A stretch of DNA of 64,000 bases from JAXLWB01 sp046328715 (GTDB taxonomy: Bacteria > Chloroflexota > Anaerolineae > Caldilineales > Caldilineaceae): positions 232,989-296,988 of the forward strand of contig JAXLWB010000005.1 in NCBI GenBank assembly GCA_046328715.1. The letters run 5' to 3'. The notes under the pieces were generated by a model. That model worked only from the letters and a program-made list of their open reading frames with translations. It had not been told where the DNA came from and made no database searches. Position numbers and translations under genes: made by a program. Below are positions 30,554-39,114 of this stretch, in pieces. How positions within the stretch are numbered: position 1 is the stretch's first letter; each line of letters opens with the position of its first letter.

Positions 30554-30866
30554 AATAGACCCGCAGCCAAAAATCCATTGTACAGACCTTGGTTGGCGGC
30601 AAGTGTCTTTGATGCCTCGGCAAACTCGGGCGTTGTGCCAAAGGCTTTGCGGCCAGCTGGTTTTGTCCACAGAAACATTTCCAGCACAAGGAAATAGAGA
30701 TGCAGCAGCGCAACGACGAGGACGAGCAGATTGGCAAGTAGCAGCATAGGGTTGTGGATTGTTTGTTGGTCGCTCAGAAACTGGGCGATGGATGGACGAT
30801 TGATGGTAGGCGGTAATGCGAGTATAGCAGAAGCAAGGGAAAATGCAAGCCTTCCGAAGGCTATCG

Positions 30867-30918
30867 GAGCCGTTAGCATTAGCGTACGTTCAATCTGTTA
30901 CGCTAACGCTAACGGCTC
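30867..30918. repeat. Palindromic repeat, GAGCCGTTAGC type
   Basis: Twenty-base arms with one mismatch (GAGCCGTTAGCATTAGCGTA and complement) lie upstream of the ABC-2 genes. The element is related to the palindrome at 45073-45131 and the array at 42047-42303. Confidence 0.75.
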
Positions 30919-31003
30919 TAAAGCTAATATAACGCGGGTATCCGCTTTTCAACATACGAACATTTGTGCCATAATGGGACGCACATAAGGAGCATCGAGA
31001 ACG

Positions 31004-31993
31004 ATGGCAGAACCAGTAATTTATCTTGAGAATTTAAGCAAAAGTTATCTTGTCACCGAGCGCGAAGCGGGGGTGGCCGCTGCGGCACGGAGTCTGATCC
31101 GACGCCGCCAACGCGAGATCAAGGCAGTCGATCGGGTCAGCTTTGAGGTGCAGCCAGGCGAAGTGGTTGGCTTCTTGGGTCCGAATGGCGCAGGAAAGAC
31201 GACCACACTCAAAATGTTGGCTGGTCTCTTGCATCCCACTTCAGGCGTGGGACGGGTGTTGAACTATCAGCCCTGGCAGCGCAAGCGTGACTTTCTCAAG
31301 TCGATCACGTTGGTGATGGGGCAGCGCAATCAACTCAACTGGGACATTCCAGCCATTGACTCGTTTGAACTGAATCGGGTCATCTACCGAGTGCCGCTCG
31401 ATGATTATAAACGAACGCTCACGGAGTTGACTGAACTGCTAGAACTCACCCCGTTAATCAGCAAGCCGGTGCGCAATCTCTCGCTGGGTGAGCGTATGAA
31501 GTGCGAGATCGCGGCGGCCTTGCTGCATCAGCCGCAGGTGCTCTTTCTGGATGAGCCAACCATCGGTCTGGATGTGACCGCCCAACGGCGCATTCGTGAG
31601 TTCATTCGGGAGTACAACCAACGCCACAACGCGACCATTTTGCTCACGAGCCACTACATGGCCGATGTCGAGGCGCTCTGTCAACGAGTTGTGGTCATTC
31701 ATCATGGACGTATCCTCTTTGACGGGGCGCTGACCGACTTAGTCACCCGCTTTTCGCCTCACAAAACGATTGGAATTGAGTTGGAAAACCGGATCGACGA
31801 CAGCAAACTCGCCGCCTTCGGTGAGGTGATCTCCCAAAGCGACGGAAGGGTACAATTGCGCGTGCCCAAGGTGGACACTGCCAAGGTCGCTGGTCGTCTC
31901 CTGGCCGAACTGCCTGTCAGCGATTTGACGATCGAAGATCCACCGATCGAAGAGGTGATTGAACAGGTCTTTGCACAGGAAGCCGTTGCCTGA
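31004..31993 (+). CDS. ABC-2 exporter ATP-binding protein (COG4586-like)
   Basis: This 329-residue ATPase has Walker A GPNGAGKTT (59-67), Q-loop in VMGQRNQL, signature LSLGERMK, Walker B VLFLDEPTIGLD and H-loop LLTSHYM. A basic insertion RSLIRRRQREIKAVD before the first strands and a C-terminal regulatory domain (residues 245-329) are typical of the COG4586 group, which works with two ABC-2 permeases. AAGGAG lies ahead of ATG 31004; a -10-like CATAAT lies at 30971-30976. The next two genes are the cognate permeases, so the three form one exporter of unknown substrate. Confidence 0.9.
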   Translation: MAEPVIYLENLSKSYLVTEREAGVAAAARSLIRRRQREIKAVDRVSFEVQPGEVVGFLGPNGAGKTTTLKMLAGLLHPTSGVGRVLNYQPWQRKRDFLKSITLVMGQRNQLNWDIPAIDSFELNRVIYRVPLDDYKRTLTELTELLELTPLISKPVRNLSLGERMKCEIAAALLHQPQVLFLDEPTIGLDVTAQRRIREFIREYNQRHNATILLTSHYMADVEALCQRVVVIHHGRILFDGALTDLVTRFSPHKTIGIELENRIDDSKLAAFGEVISQSDGRVQLRVPKVDTAKVAGRLLAELPVSDLTIEDPPIEEVIEQVFAQEAVA

Positions 31994-32090
31994 ATTGTGG
32001 AATGCGGATTTCGGATTGCGGATTGTCGCATGAAGTGTACGAGTTTGTTGGCAATTTGCTATTCGTAATTCCTTTCATAGAGAAAACGCT

Positions 32091-32897
32091 ATGTTACAAG
32101 CAATTGCTGAAGTTTATGCTGCACAACTGAAGACGTCGCTGGCGGTGCAGTTTCAATATCGCATGTCGCTGGCGATTTGGATGATTGGTCGTGTAGTGCA
32201 GCCGCTGATCTATCTGGTGGTGTGGACCACGGTGGCGCATGCACGTGGCGGTGAAGTCAACGGCTACGACGCGGGAGGCTTTGCTGCCTACTTTATCATG
32301 CAAATGATCGTCTCCCAAGCTACGTTTAGCTGGATCATGTGGGAGTACGACTACATCATTCGTACAGGCCAGTTCAACTTCCGGCTCCTGCGTCCGATCC
32401 ATCCCATCCACGCCGATGTGGCAGACAATCTCGCCTACAAGATCTTGACGCTAGTCATTCTGATCCCAGCCGCGCTGCTCCTGGCCTGGCTCTTTCCGCC
32501 GAGCTTTACCTTGCATCCTTGGAGCGTGATCGCTGGCCTGATCTCGATTGTGGTTGCTTTTGTCGTCCGTTTTACGCTGGAATGGACCCTTGCCATGAGT
32601 GCGCTCTGGACCAGTCGGGTCAACGCTGTCAACCAGAGCTACGACATTCTGTTTATCTTTCTGTCCGGGAACTTTGCACCCCTGGCCGTAATGCCGCAAT
32701 CCGTGCAGATGATAGCCAACTTTTTGCCCTTTCGCTGGATGATTGCCTTTCCAATTGAACTAACCCTTGGACGGCTTACACCACAAGAAGCACTCATCGG
32801 TTTTGCTATGCAGACATTCTGGTTGATTGTTGCACTTGTTGCCCTGTCCTTGGTCTGGCGTGCAGGCGTGAAGCAATATTCGGCGGTCGGCTCGTAA
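32091..32897 (+). CDS. ABC-2 exporter permease, first subunit (COG4587-like)
   Basis: The 268-residue membrane protein has six hydrophobic segments. It begins with an amphipathic N-terminus (VYAAQLKTSLAVQFQYRMSL), then transmembrane helices near 30-50, 60-80, 115-135, 140-165, 180-200 and 235-255. It is the middle gene of the exporter trio and lies 97 bp after the ATPase. Members of this family pair with a COG3694-type second permease as here. The start ATG has AGAGAAAACGCT upstream rather than a strong site. Confidence 0.85.
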   Translation: MLQAIAEVYAAQLKTSLAVQFQYRMSLAIWMIGRVVQPLIYLVVWTTVAHARGGEVNGYDAGGFAAYFIMQMIVSQATFSWIMWEYDYIIRTGQFNFRLLRPIHPIHADVADNLAYKILTLVILIPAALLLAWLFPPSFTLHPWSVIAGLISIVVAFVVRFTLEWTLAMSALWTSRVNAVNQSYDILFIFLSGNFAPLAVMPQSVQMIANFLPFRWMIAFPIELTLGRLTPQEALIGFAMQTFWLIVALVALSLVWRAGVKQYSAVGS

Positions 32898-33135
32898 TTC
32901 TGACGGGATGACAAGATGACGCCAATGCTATGCATCGGACATGACAAGATAAAGTCACATGGATCGTCTTTGTCATCTTGCAATACCGACGGAGAATTCA
33001 AATAAGGGATGAATTCCCCATCTGACACCGAGAAGTGCCCTCAGTCACTGGGATATTTCTTAGTCGCTGAGGCGATTTCTTGGTGTCAGCAGCAGATTTT
33101 AGTCGGGCTTAGGTTTTTCGCCAGCCGTATCAATC

Positions 33136-33942
33136 TTGTCATCTTGTCATCATACTATGAACTATCTACGCATCTTCTGGACCTTTATCCGTCTCGGTAT
33201 CCTGCATGAGATGGCGTACCGAGCCAATTTCTTCGCCCAGTTCTTCCAGGCGGTGCTTTCCGTGGTGTTAGCTCTGGGTGGACTGGCTGTCATCTTCAGC
33301 CAGACTGACACCCTGGCTGGCTGGTACCCTTCGGAATTACTGGCACTGGTAGGGATCTATCTGCTGGTCGGTGGCTTGATCAACCTGATGATCCAGCCGA
33401 GCATGCAACGTTTTATGGAAGATATCCGGCAGGGCACGCTGGACTTTATCATTCTCAAACCCGAGGACGCTCAATTCCTGGTCAGTATTCGCCAAATCGA
33501 AATCTGGAAGCTGATCGACGTGCTGATCGGGATCGTGGTGATTGTGATCGCACTCTTACGTTTGGGGACACAGTTGGGATGGGGCCAGGTGCTGCCCTTT
33601 GCAATTGCGCTGATTGCAGGAGCGACGATTGTTTACAGCTTTTGGATGATGCTGGCGACTTGTGCCTTTTGGTTTGTCAAGACCGAAAATATCCTCGTCA
33701 TCTTCCAATCGATGTACCAGGCGGGGCGTTGGCCGGTCACCATTTATCCTGGCTGGTTGCAGGCCATCCTGACCTTTATGGTGCCGATCACCTTTGCAGT
33801 GACCGTGCCAGCACAGGCACTCACGGGCCGTTTGACCCTACCGACCTTGGCCTTAGCGGTGGCAGTGGCGTTGGGTCTGTTTCTACTGGCACGCTGGTTT
33901 TGGCGCTTTGGCATTCGTTACTACTCGGGCGCCTCGGCCTAG
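33136..33942 (+). CDS. ABC-2 exporter permease, second subunit (COG3694-like)
   Basis: The 268-residue product possibly starts at the ATG 33157 (MNYLRIFWTFIRLGILHEMAYRANF), which begins the conserved region. The six-helix ABC-2 layout includes the conserved IRQGTLDFIILKPEDAQFLVS loop after helix 2 and TIYPGWLQAILTFMVPITFAVTVPA before the last helix. It completes the trio started at 31004. A 238-bp gap separates it from the previous permease; that gap contains repeated TTGTCATCTTG words. Confidence 0.87.
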   Translation: MSSCHHTMNYLRIFWTFIRLGILHEMAYRANFFAQFFQAVLSVVLALGGLAVIFSQTDTLAGWYPSELLALVGIYLLVGGLINLMIQPSMQRFMEDIRQGTLDFIILKPEDAQFLVSIRQIEIWKLIDVLIGIVVIVIALLRLGTQLGWGQVLPFAIALIAGATIVYSFWMMLATCAFWFVKTENILVIFQSMYQAGRWPVTIYPGWLQAILTFMVPITFAVTVPAQALTGRLTLPTLALAVAVALGLFLLARWFWRFGIRYYSGASA

Positions 33943-33965
33943 TCCTCCATGCAAAGGTATTCGAT

Positions 33966-35060
33966 ATGAAGCAGCGAATATGGGATGTGATCGTGGTGGG
34001 TGGTGGCCTTTGTGGATTCACTGCTGCTAGGCGTCTTGCCCAACAGGGACAGCGCGTGACAATTTTGGAAGCCCGAGATCGCTCCGGCGGACGGATTTTG
34101 ACCGTGCGCGATACCTCTAGTCTGGGCGAATTTGAATTGGGTCCAGCCTGGTTCTGGCCAGAACACCGCCATGTCCAATCCTTGATGAAGGAACTCGGCA
34201 TCCCCGCTTTTGAGCAATGGAGCAACGGTGAGGCACTTACGGATCGAGGCGTTAGCGAGACGCCGCAGCCATTGCAATCCGTTGAGATGCTGTTCCCCGC
34301 TCGCATCGCTGGTGGCGTTCATCGGCTGATCGAAGGATTGGCTGCCCACTTGCCAACCAACACGGTGCAACTAAGCACGGTGGTCCAGGCGATTCGCCAG
34401 ACTGATAACGAAATCGAGGTTGAGGCGATGCAATCTGGAACATCTGTTGTGCTGCACGCCCAGCATGTAATCGTCACCCTTCCGCCGCGTTTGGCTGCCG
34501 AAAGCTTGCAGTTTGAACCTGCCCTTCCCGAGGAGGTACGAGCAGTGATGCTGGCTACGCAAACCTGGATGGGGCAGGCGATGAAAGTTGTGCTGGTCTA
34601 TGAGTCCGCTTTTTGGCGCAGGAGTGGACTGTCGGGGCTGGCCGTCAGCCAAGTTGGACCAGTTGAACAATTTCTCGATCACACTCCCTTTGGTGAACGC
34701 TGTGGTGCACTCTTTGGCTGGATCGGGAACCATTCTCCTGCTCGGCTGTGGTCCTCGGAAACCCGACGAGAGCAAGTTATCGAACAAGCGGTGCGTATCT
34801 TTGGTGAGGAAGCACTAGAACCCCTCCATTATGCGGAAATGAACTGGGCACAACAGCCTTTTACTTGTAGGCCTGGTGCGCTGGTGGAAGAATCGGAGCA
34901 TCCGCTCTATGGTCACGGGTTGCTGCAAGTGCCACAGATGAGCGGACGCCTGCATTGGGCAGGAAGTGAGATCTCTCCAATCCACGGTGGTTACCTTGAT
35001 GGTGCCATCGCTGTGGGCGAGCAAGTAGCGAAGCGCCTTACCCGTATCGATAATTCTTGA
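33966..35060 (+). CDS. FAD-dependent amine oxidase (flavin monooxygenase/MAO-like)
   Basis: The start ATG 33966 follows AAAGG and gives MKQRIWDVIVVGGGLCGFTAARRLAQQG, the FAD-binding Rossmann motif. The open frame extends further upstream, but inside the permease gene. The 364-residue enzyme has EARDRSGGRILTV, a substrate domain with HRLIEGLAAHLP, and the C-terminal LHWAGSEISPIHGGYLDGAIAVGEQVA FAD-binding signature of amine oxidases. It should oxidise amines to imines with FAD, with the substrate unknown. The start lies 24 bp after the permease stop, so cotranscription is likely. Length is a little short for the family. Confidence 0.88.
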   Translation: MKQRIWDVIVVGGGLCGFTAARRLAQQGQRVTILEARDRSGGRILTVRDTSSLGEFELGPAWFWPEHRHVQSLMKELGIPAFEQWSNGEALTDRGVSETPQPLQSVEMLFPARIAGGVHRLIEGLAAHLPTNTVQLSTVVQAIRQTDNEIEVEAMQSGTSVVLHAQHVIVTLPPRLAAESLQFEPALPEEVRAVMLATQTWMGQAMKVVLVYESAFWRRSGLSGLAVSQVGPVEQFLDHTPFGERCGALFGWIGNHSPARLWSSETRREQVIEQAVRIFGEEALEPLHYAEMNWAQQPFTCRPGALVEESEHPLYGHGLLQVPQMSGRLHWAGSEISPIHGGYLDGAIAVGEQVAKRLTRIDNS

Positions 35061-35142
35061 AATTCTTTAGAAACCTGCCCGCAAACTTAATTTTGCTCAC
35101 TTGTAGGCGTTTGTCCGACGCCAAGTCGTCAGCAAAACCCCA

Positions 35143-35171
35143 TTGACAACCCCATTTGCCCCTCCTATACT
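35143..35171 (+). promoter_or_regulatory. Sigma-70-type promoter for the repeat-protein gene
   Basis: TTGACA at 35143-35148 and TATACT at 35166-35171 are separated by 17 bp, a near-consensus promoter. It leaves a leader of about 150 bases before ATG 35329. ACTTATAAGT at 35170-35179 is a palindrome overlapping the -10. Confidence 0.75.
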
Positions 35172-35456
35172 TATAAGTAAGTATCAATTATTTGTGAGTA
35201 CGCATAACCGAAGACAACACTGCTGCTCTATGCATCAAGGGGTATGTGCTCATTCTGACTGTTGCTGCCCAATTGCTCATACTCCTTGGATCTACTCTAA
35301 TCCGTATATTTGAAACTTGGAGGCTTCTATGGCACTACTTGGGATTGATGGCAAGATGCACCCAGATGAAGAAATCTATGGTACAGATGGTGAGTATCAT
35401 GCCGCAAATATGAAACTTGGTACCAATGGAAAATATGTAAAGGCAAATAGTATATT

Positions 35457-36355
35457 AACCTTTGGTGCTAGTTGATCACAGACTAAACTCAGCGATGGAA
35501 AGGGGCACAAAGCCAGTTTCATCGGGTTGAAAGCCATGCCATTGCACCAAAATGTTGAATAGAGCCATGGTGAAAGCGAGCTTGGCTTCAAAGTACTCCC
35601 AGACTTTGTGTCTGGAATGCTTGAAATCACAGACATAGGTGAGCATGGAAAGCACGGTTTCGACGACCATACGAACGTTCCACACGCCGCGCTGGCAAAG
35701 GCGCAAGTTGGTGGGATGCCAATCGTTTTTTCAAAGCCGGTATCGGAAAAGACAACCATCCAGTCAGCTAGGTCGTCAACCAGTTGCTGGAAGCTGCTGC
35801 CATCATAGACATTAGCCGTATCACAATCCCAACTGACAATCAGACCGAGATGATTGAGCACATAGCAGAGTTTGCCCCCAACAATCCAGCGATGATTGGA
35901 TTTTCCTTTACGTCCGATTTGTTGCTCACTACGTCCTTCTCGCACCGGATGCAACAATTCGATGCCATAGCTGTCAATCACACCGATCAACGACGGTTCT
36001 GCCATGAACTCTGACACCAACGCTCGATGACTGACGAACAAGCGGAACAGTCGAGTTCGACTCGGCAGTTGGGGGAACAACGCACGATAATCTCGCGTTA
36101 GCCAGCGCCAGAACGCTCGGCTGCCGCTCCCTTTCAACGCATACAACAAGGCAATCGTCACGACTTCGCTTGGATACAGTTTCGCTTGACTGTGCTTATC
36201 GTGTTGATCCAACTGTTCTGCCACCACACAGAACAACTCTGTGATAAAATCAACTGTGGTCATGAGTTTCTCCTTCGCTATTCCACACACTTTGATCGGT
36301 ATCTGCTTATAGCTTAGTCGTTGCTCATGACCTTTTCAAACTAGCACCAAAGGTT
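35457..36355 (-). mobile_element. Insertion sequence copy 2, 899 bp, same type as copy 1
   Basis: It has the same inverted repeats and orientation as copy 1, with a different 3-bp target duplication ATT (35454-35456 and 36356-36358). A handful of base differences and a one-base deletion separate the two copies. Confidence 0.9.
35476..36263 (-). pseudogene. Transposase of copy 2, one-base frameshift
   Basis: It matches the copy 1 transposase up to about residue 179. The coding strand has six As where copy 1 has seven (plus-strand T-run at 35725-35730). The zero frame then reads TIGIPPTCAFASAAC and loses Glu202 of the DDE triad, while the proper C-terminus continues in the -1 frame (LRLCQRGVWNVRMVVETVLS) to 35476. 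A -1 ribosomal slip on the A-run could in principle restore it. Otherwise this copy is inactive by itself but could be moved by copy 1. Confidence 0.85.
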
Positions 36356-36507
36356 ATTAGGGGTAGATGGAGAATATCACGATCCCGAAGATTTTCTTGG
36401 CATTGATGGAAAATATCATCCAAAGGGAAGCCAGTTGGGATTAGATGGCAAATACTACGAGCCACCGCCCAAGAAGTAGGCGCTCTACCTTACAGATAAA
36501 GAAGGGA

Positions 36508-36552
36508 AGCGGGACAAGAGATCCACAAGATACTTTTGTCCCGCTCTTTTTT
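36508..36552 (+). terminator. Rho-independent terminator of the repeat-protein gene
   Basis: Arms AGCGGGACAA (36508-36517) and TTGTCCCGCT (36536-36545) are followed by CTTTTTT, starting 29 bp after the stop codon. Confidence 0.85.
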
Positions 36553-36614
36553 CAAACGATGGCTATTTAAGTAAAACCCAAAAAGAAGCTAGAAATTAGG
36601 AGCGTCGCGCAGCC

Positions 36615-36671
36615 ACTTCCGGGAAGGTTCCGTCCAAGGAGAAAGTTGATCGGCAGAGCCTTCCCGGAAGT
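36615..36671. repeat. Palindromic repeat, CTTCCGGGAAGG type
   Basis: Thirteen-base arms ACTTCCGGGAAGG and CCTTCCCGGAAGT enclose about 31 bases. The same arms occur at 62183-62236 with a different loop, so this is a dispersed repeat. The rest of the 346-bp gap 36480-36825 shows no gene. Confidence 0.7.
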
Positions 36672-36825
36672 CGTTCGTTCAGGCGCTCGTTCTCTAGCCT
36701 CTTCTTCGGTTGCACTTAAGTCAAACCGATTAAGCTCCTAGAATCGTGTTGAGTAAGCACGCCTCGTGCCACCCGATCCGCGCAAGGCGTGCTGCCTAAA
36801 CGGCTTTTCAGACACTTTTTCGGAA

Positions 36826-37200
36826 TCACTTAGCATCTTCCTTGAGCACTTGCCCAAACATCTCCAATGCGTCCCACGCTGCTGGAAAGCCCGCATAGAT
36901 GGCGACCTGCATGAGCGACTCGAAGATTTCGGCTGGTGTTGCACCGTTGCGCAACGCCATGCGAAAGTTGAGCTTGAGCGCATTGACGCGCCCCAAAGCC
37001 GCCAGCACACAGATGCTACACAATGAGCGGGTCTTGAGATCAATACCTTCGCGCGTCCAGAATCTACCCCCCACGACGGTGATCACCTCGGTGCCAAAAT
37101 CAGGACAGACCGCCCGAAAGCGCGCCACCAAGGCCTCGATGTTCTCCTCGCCTACCATAGCGGCAAATTGTTTGTAGCCCTTCTCGTAGTCGCTTTCCAT
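36826..37200 (-). CDS. Carboxymuconolactone decarboxylase family protein
   Basis: The 124-residue all-helical product has the CMD domain (residues 30-115): GREGIDLKTRSLCSICVLAALGRVNALKLNFRMALRNGATPAEIFESLMQVAIYAGFPAAWDAL-type sequence. The AhpD-like CXXC is replaced by Cys-Ser-Ile-Cys, which sits in the same helix. Relatives are gamma-carboxymuconolactone decarboxylase of the protocatechuate route or peroxidase-like reductases, so the reaction is not certain. GGTGAG precedes ATG 37200. It forms a leftward run with the genes upstream. Confidence 0.85.
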   Translation of the reverse strand: MESDYEKGYKQFAAMVGEENIEALVARFRAVCPDFGTEVITVVGGRFWTREGIDLKTRSLCSICVLAALGRVNALKLNFRMALRNGATPAEIFESLMQVAIYAGFPAAWDALEMFGQVLKEDAK

Positions 37201-37222
37201 AGAAACTCACCCTGTCACCTTG

Positions 37223-37558
37223 TCATCTTGCCACCTTGTCATCTTCAGAATGCAATCGTTCTTGAAATGCTATCTTCGTTCGTTTGTGGAGCAGCATTGA
37301 TCCAGATAGAAAGGATTCTACCTTGTGAATCGGGTCCGGCGCTGCATTGTCGTCGAGGAGCGCGCTCACTTGGCTCAGTTCATCGGCCACGGCATTGCGT
37401 AATTCAAGCAGGTAGTTAAATTGTGCATCACACGCGGGGATGGGTGGCGGATAATTTTTGATCTCGCTATAGATCTCTTCTTTTCTGCGCTCCAGGTGAC
37501 ATTTGATTTCTGGGAGGGCAGTCATGGCGATTTGCTGGTTGGCATCTATCGCTTTCAT
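37223..37558 (-). CDS. Hypothetical protein, 111 aa
   Basis: ATG 37558 has AAGGAG seven bases upstream. The product is soluble, mostly helical and charged, starting MKAIDANQQIAMTALPEIK. It has no transmembrane segment, no cysteine pair and no motif that I recognise. It lies between the alcohol dehydrogenase and the CMD gene on the same strand, with 102 bp and 22 bp gaps. The gap to the CMD gene has repeats of CTTGTCATCTTG. Confidence 0.6.
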   Translation of the reverse strand: MKAIDANQQIAMTALPEIKCHLERRKEEIYSEIKNYPPPIPACDAQFNYLLELRNAVADELSQVSALLDDNAAPDPIHKVESFLSGSMLLHKRTKIAFQERLHSEDDKVAR

Positions 37559-37660
37559 CCTGAACTCCTTTTAGAAACGAACACGCTAAGGCACTTCTCA
37601 TAGTCAACTCATGCATTGCCAAAAATCAGAATCCCGCATGTTAGCAAGGGAAGGCAATTC

Positions 37661-38701
37661 TCAGGGAAAAAATAAAACCTTGTTGAACGACATCTCTCGC
37701 CGATAGAGCTTGGGAAATACGTTGGGTGCTTCGTCTAACGAATAGCGATGCGAGACGAGCGGTGTGCCGAGCAGTCGACCACCTTGAAAATAGTCGATCG
37801 TCAATTCCCATTCCTTGCCGGGAAAGGGCATCGAGTTGCTGTTCCACGAACCAGTCATGTGGATTTCATGACGCATGATCTGGGCAACCAGCTTCTCTGG
37901 CAGATGCAGATCATCGTGTGAGATGCCGAGAAAGACGGTTGTGCCGCGACGGCGCGTGCTGCGGATGGCTTGCAACTGGGTCGTCTGAAGTCCGGCAAAG
38001 TCGATCACAACTTCAGACATGCGCTTGTCGGTCAACTGTTCAATGCGTGCGACTGGATCCTCGCGCCTGGCATTGATCACTTGAGTCGCACCCAACTCGC
38101 TAGCCAACTCCAACTTGTCGTCCCACACATCAATGGCGACGATCTCCTGTGCACCCAAGAGTTTCGCCCACTGCACAGCAAACAAACCAATTGGACCCAT
38201 GCCATAGAGCGTTACATGGCTACCAACTTGCGCAGGCGTGCGCCAGAGTGCATGTAGCGCAGTGGCGGCGGGATCACACATCGCACCCGACTCCCAATCG
38301 GCGTCATTGGGCAACTTGACCAGATTGCGCACGGGTACGGCGACAAACTCAGCCATTGCGCCGTCACGCCGCGAGCCGAAGTAATCGTAATTTGCGCACA
38401 GATGATAGTTGCCAGCCTGACACCACTCGCAACGATAGCAGGGCAGCAACGGCGCAACCGTCACTTTGTCGCCAACGGCCCAACCTTCTGTGTTTTCACC
38501 CATTGCCACAATTTCACCCGCAAATTCATGCCCAATCGTCACCGGCATGCGATGTGCCCCACTGTGCATCACCCGAGGCAGGTCGGAACCACAGACGCCG
38601 ATGGCTTTGACCGTGAGCAGAACCTCGCCTGTTTGCAGCTTGGGAACGGGTACATCTTCAACGCGCAGGTCACCCACCTTGTATAAACGAACAGCTTTCA
38701 T
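37661..38701 (-). CDS. Zinc-dependent alcohol/polyol dehydrogenase (MDR family, GatD-like)
   Basis: This 346-residue medium-chain dehydrogenase has the catalytic zinc ligands Cys37 (VCGSD) and His58-Glu59 (TIGHEFAGE). The structural zinc lobe is PCYRCEWCQAGNYHLC, and the Rossmann segment is VTLYGMGPIGLFAVQWAKLLGA. The closest family features are of sorbitol/galactitol-1-phosphate dehydrogenases, so the substrate is probably a polyol or sugar phosphate with NAD. Its start overlaps the stop of the preceding membrane-protein gene by ATGA, so they are coupled. Confidence 0.88.
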   Translation of the reverse strand: MKAVRLYKVGDLRVEDVPVPKLQTGEVLLTVKAIGVCGSDLPRVMHSGAHRMPVTIGHEFAGEIVAMGENTEGWAVGDKVTVAPLLPCYRCEWCQAGNYHLCANYDYFGSRRDGAMAEFVAVPVRNLVKLPNDADWESGAMCDPAATALHALWRTPAQVGSHVTLYGMGPIGLFAVQWAKLLGAQEIVAIDVWDDKLELASELGATQVINARREDPVARIEQLTDKRMSEVVIDFAGLQTTQLQAIRSTRRRGTTVFLGISHDDLHLPEKLVAQIMRHEIHMTGSWNSNSMPFPGKEWELTIDYFQGGRLLGTPLVSHRYSLDEAPNVFPKLYRREMSFNKVLFFP

Positions 38702-39111
38702 AACTTATTCTGCTCCACCTGAGGAAGTGGATGTAACTTCCCATCGATACTGCTTAGATAATAATTGCCTTGCCCATCCGAAGGGATCAGCAAGAGATCG
38801 CGCTGCCAGTCTCCGTCGATCCAAGTGAGGCGCATCCAACCCGCAGGTTGGTTGGAGAATAAATCATAATTATATTGCGAATGAATCGTCCCGACAAAGG
38901 TGTCATTGCTTTGCAGCTTCAGTTCAACCGCGCCATTGTCGTCGCCATCTGCAATCAAGATGATGCGCACTGCGACTGATCCTGCGTGGCTTTGGTACAC
39001 TGTTTCAGGCGCGCCAATGTCAACATCGAGCTGTTGGGGAAATGCATCCCAGAGCAGCCAGACCAGTAACCCAATCAACGCCAGACGTACAAGAGCGACA
39101 AAGAGTTTCAT
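38698..39111 (-). CDS. Small membrane-anchored hypothetical protein
   Basis: From ATG 39111 the 137-residue product has one N-terminal helix (LFVALVRLALIGLLVWLLWDAF) and an extracytoplasmic beta-rich domain with VRIILIADGDDNGAVELKLQSNDTF. No family is recognised. The frame also allows a start at 39144, which would overlap the divergent ABC gene. The two divergent start codons (39109-39111 and 39115-39117) are only three bases apart and neither strand shows a strong ribosome site there. Its stop is coupled to the dehydrogenase. Confidence 0.6.
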   Translation of the reverse strand: MKLFVALVRLALIGLLVWLLWDAFPQQLDVDIGAPETVYQSHAGSVAVRIILIADGDDNGAVELKLQSNDTFVGTIHSQYNYDLFSNQPAGWMRLTWIDGDWQRDLLLIPSDGQGNYYLSSIDGKLHPLPQVEQNKL

Positions 39112-39114
39112 ACG

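Larger units (their letters stand above)
29488..30747 (-). pseudogene. DUF1304 membrane protein interrupted by an insertion sequence
   Basis: The 5' part (30747 down to 30554) encodes MLLLANLLVLVVALLHLYFL, EMFLWTKPAGRKAF and NQGLYNGFLAAGLL. The 3' part (29650 down to 29488) encodes GVWQGGDGFAFKVFFLLCVIVAGIYGALSVNRRILYIQALPALLAL. Removing the element at 29654-30553 and one AAT copy joins them into exactly 118 codons plus stop. Four transmembrane helices and the NQGxYNxFLAxGL motif fit DUF1304. The function of the family is unknown. The gene is inactive as it stands. Confidence 0.9.
35329..36479 (+). pseudogene. Six-repeat LGxDGxYH protein interrupted by an insertion sequence
   Basis: The ATG at 35329 has TTGGAGG upstream. 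The 5' part encodes three 13-residue repeats (LLGIDGKMHPDEE, IYGTDGEYHAANM, KLGTNGKYVKANS). After the element at 35457-36355 the frame resumes with ILGVDGEYHDPED, FLGIDGKYHPKGS and QLGLDGKYYEPPPKK. Removing the element and one ATT restores exactly 82 codons plus stop at 36477-36479. I know no named family. The DG[KE]Y turns suggest a repeat of beta-hairpins, possibly ligand or metal binding through the Asp and His residues. The gene has its own strong promoter and a good terminator. Confidence 0.85.

Noticed and set aside
33579..33965. N-terminal extension of the amine oxidase
   Set aside because: It lies wholly inside the permease gene in another frame; the FAD motif begins right after the ATG at 33966.
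29654..36355. Composite transposon carrying the exporter trio and amine oxidase
   Set aside because: Each IS copy has its own 3-bp target duplication and interrupts its own gene, showing two separate insertions.
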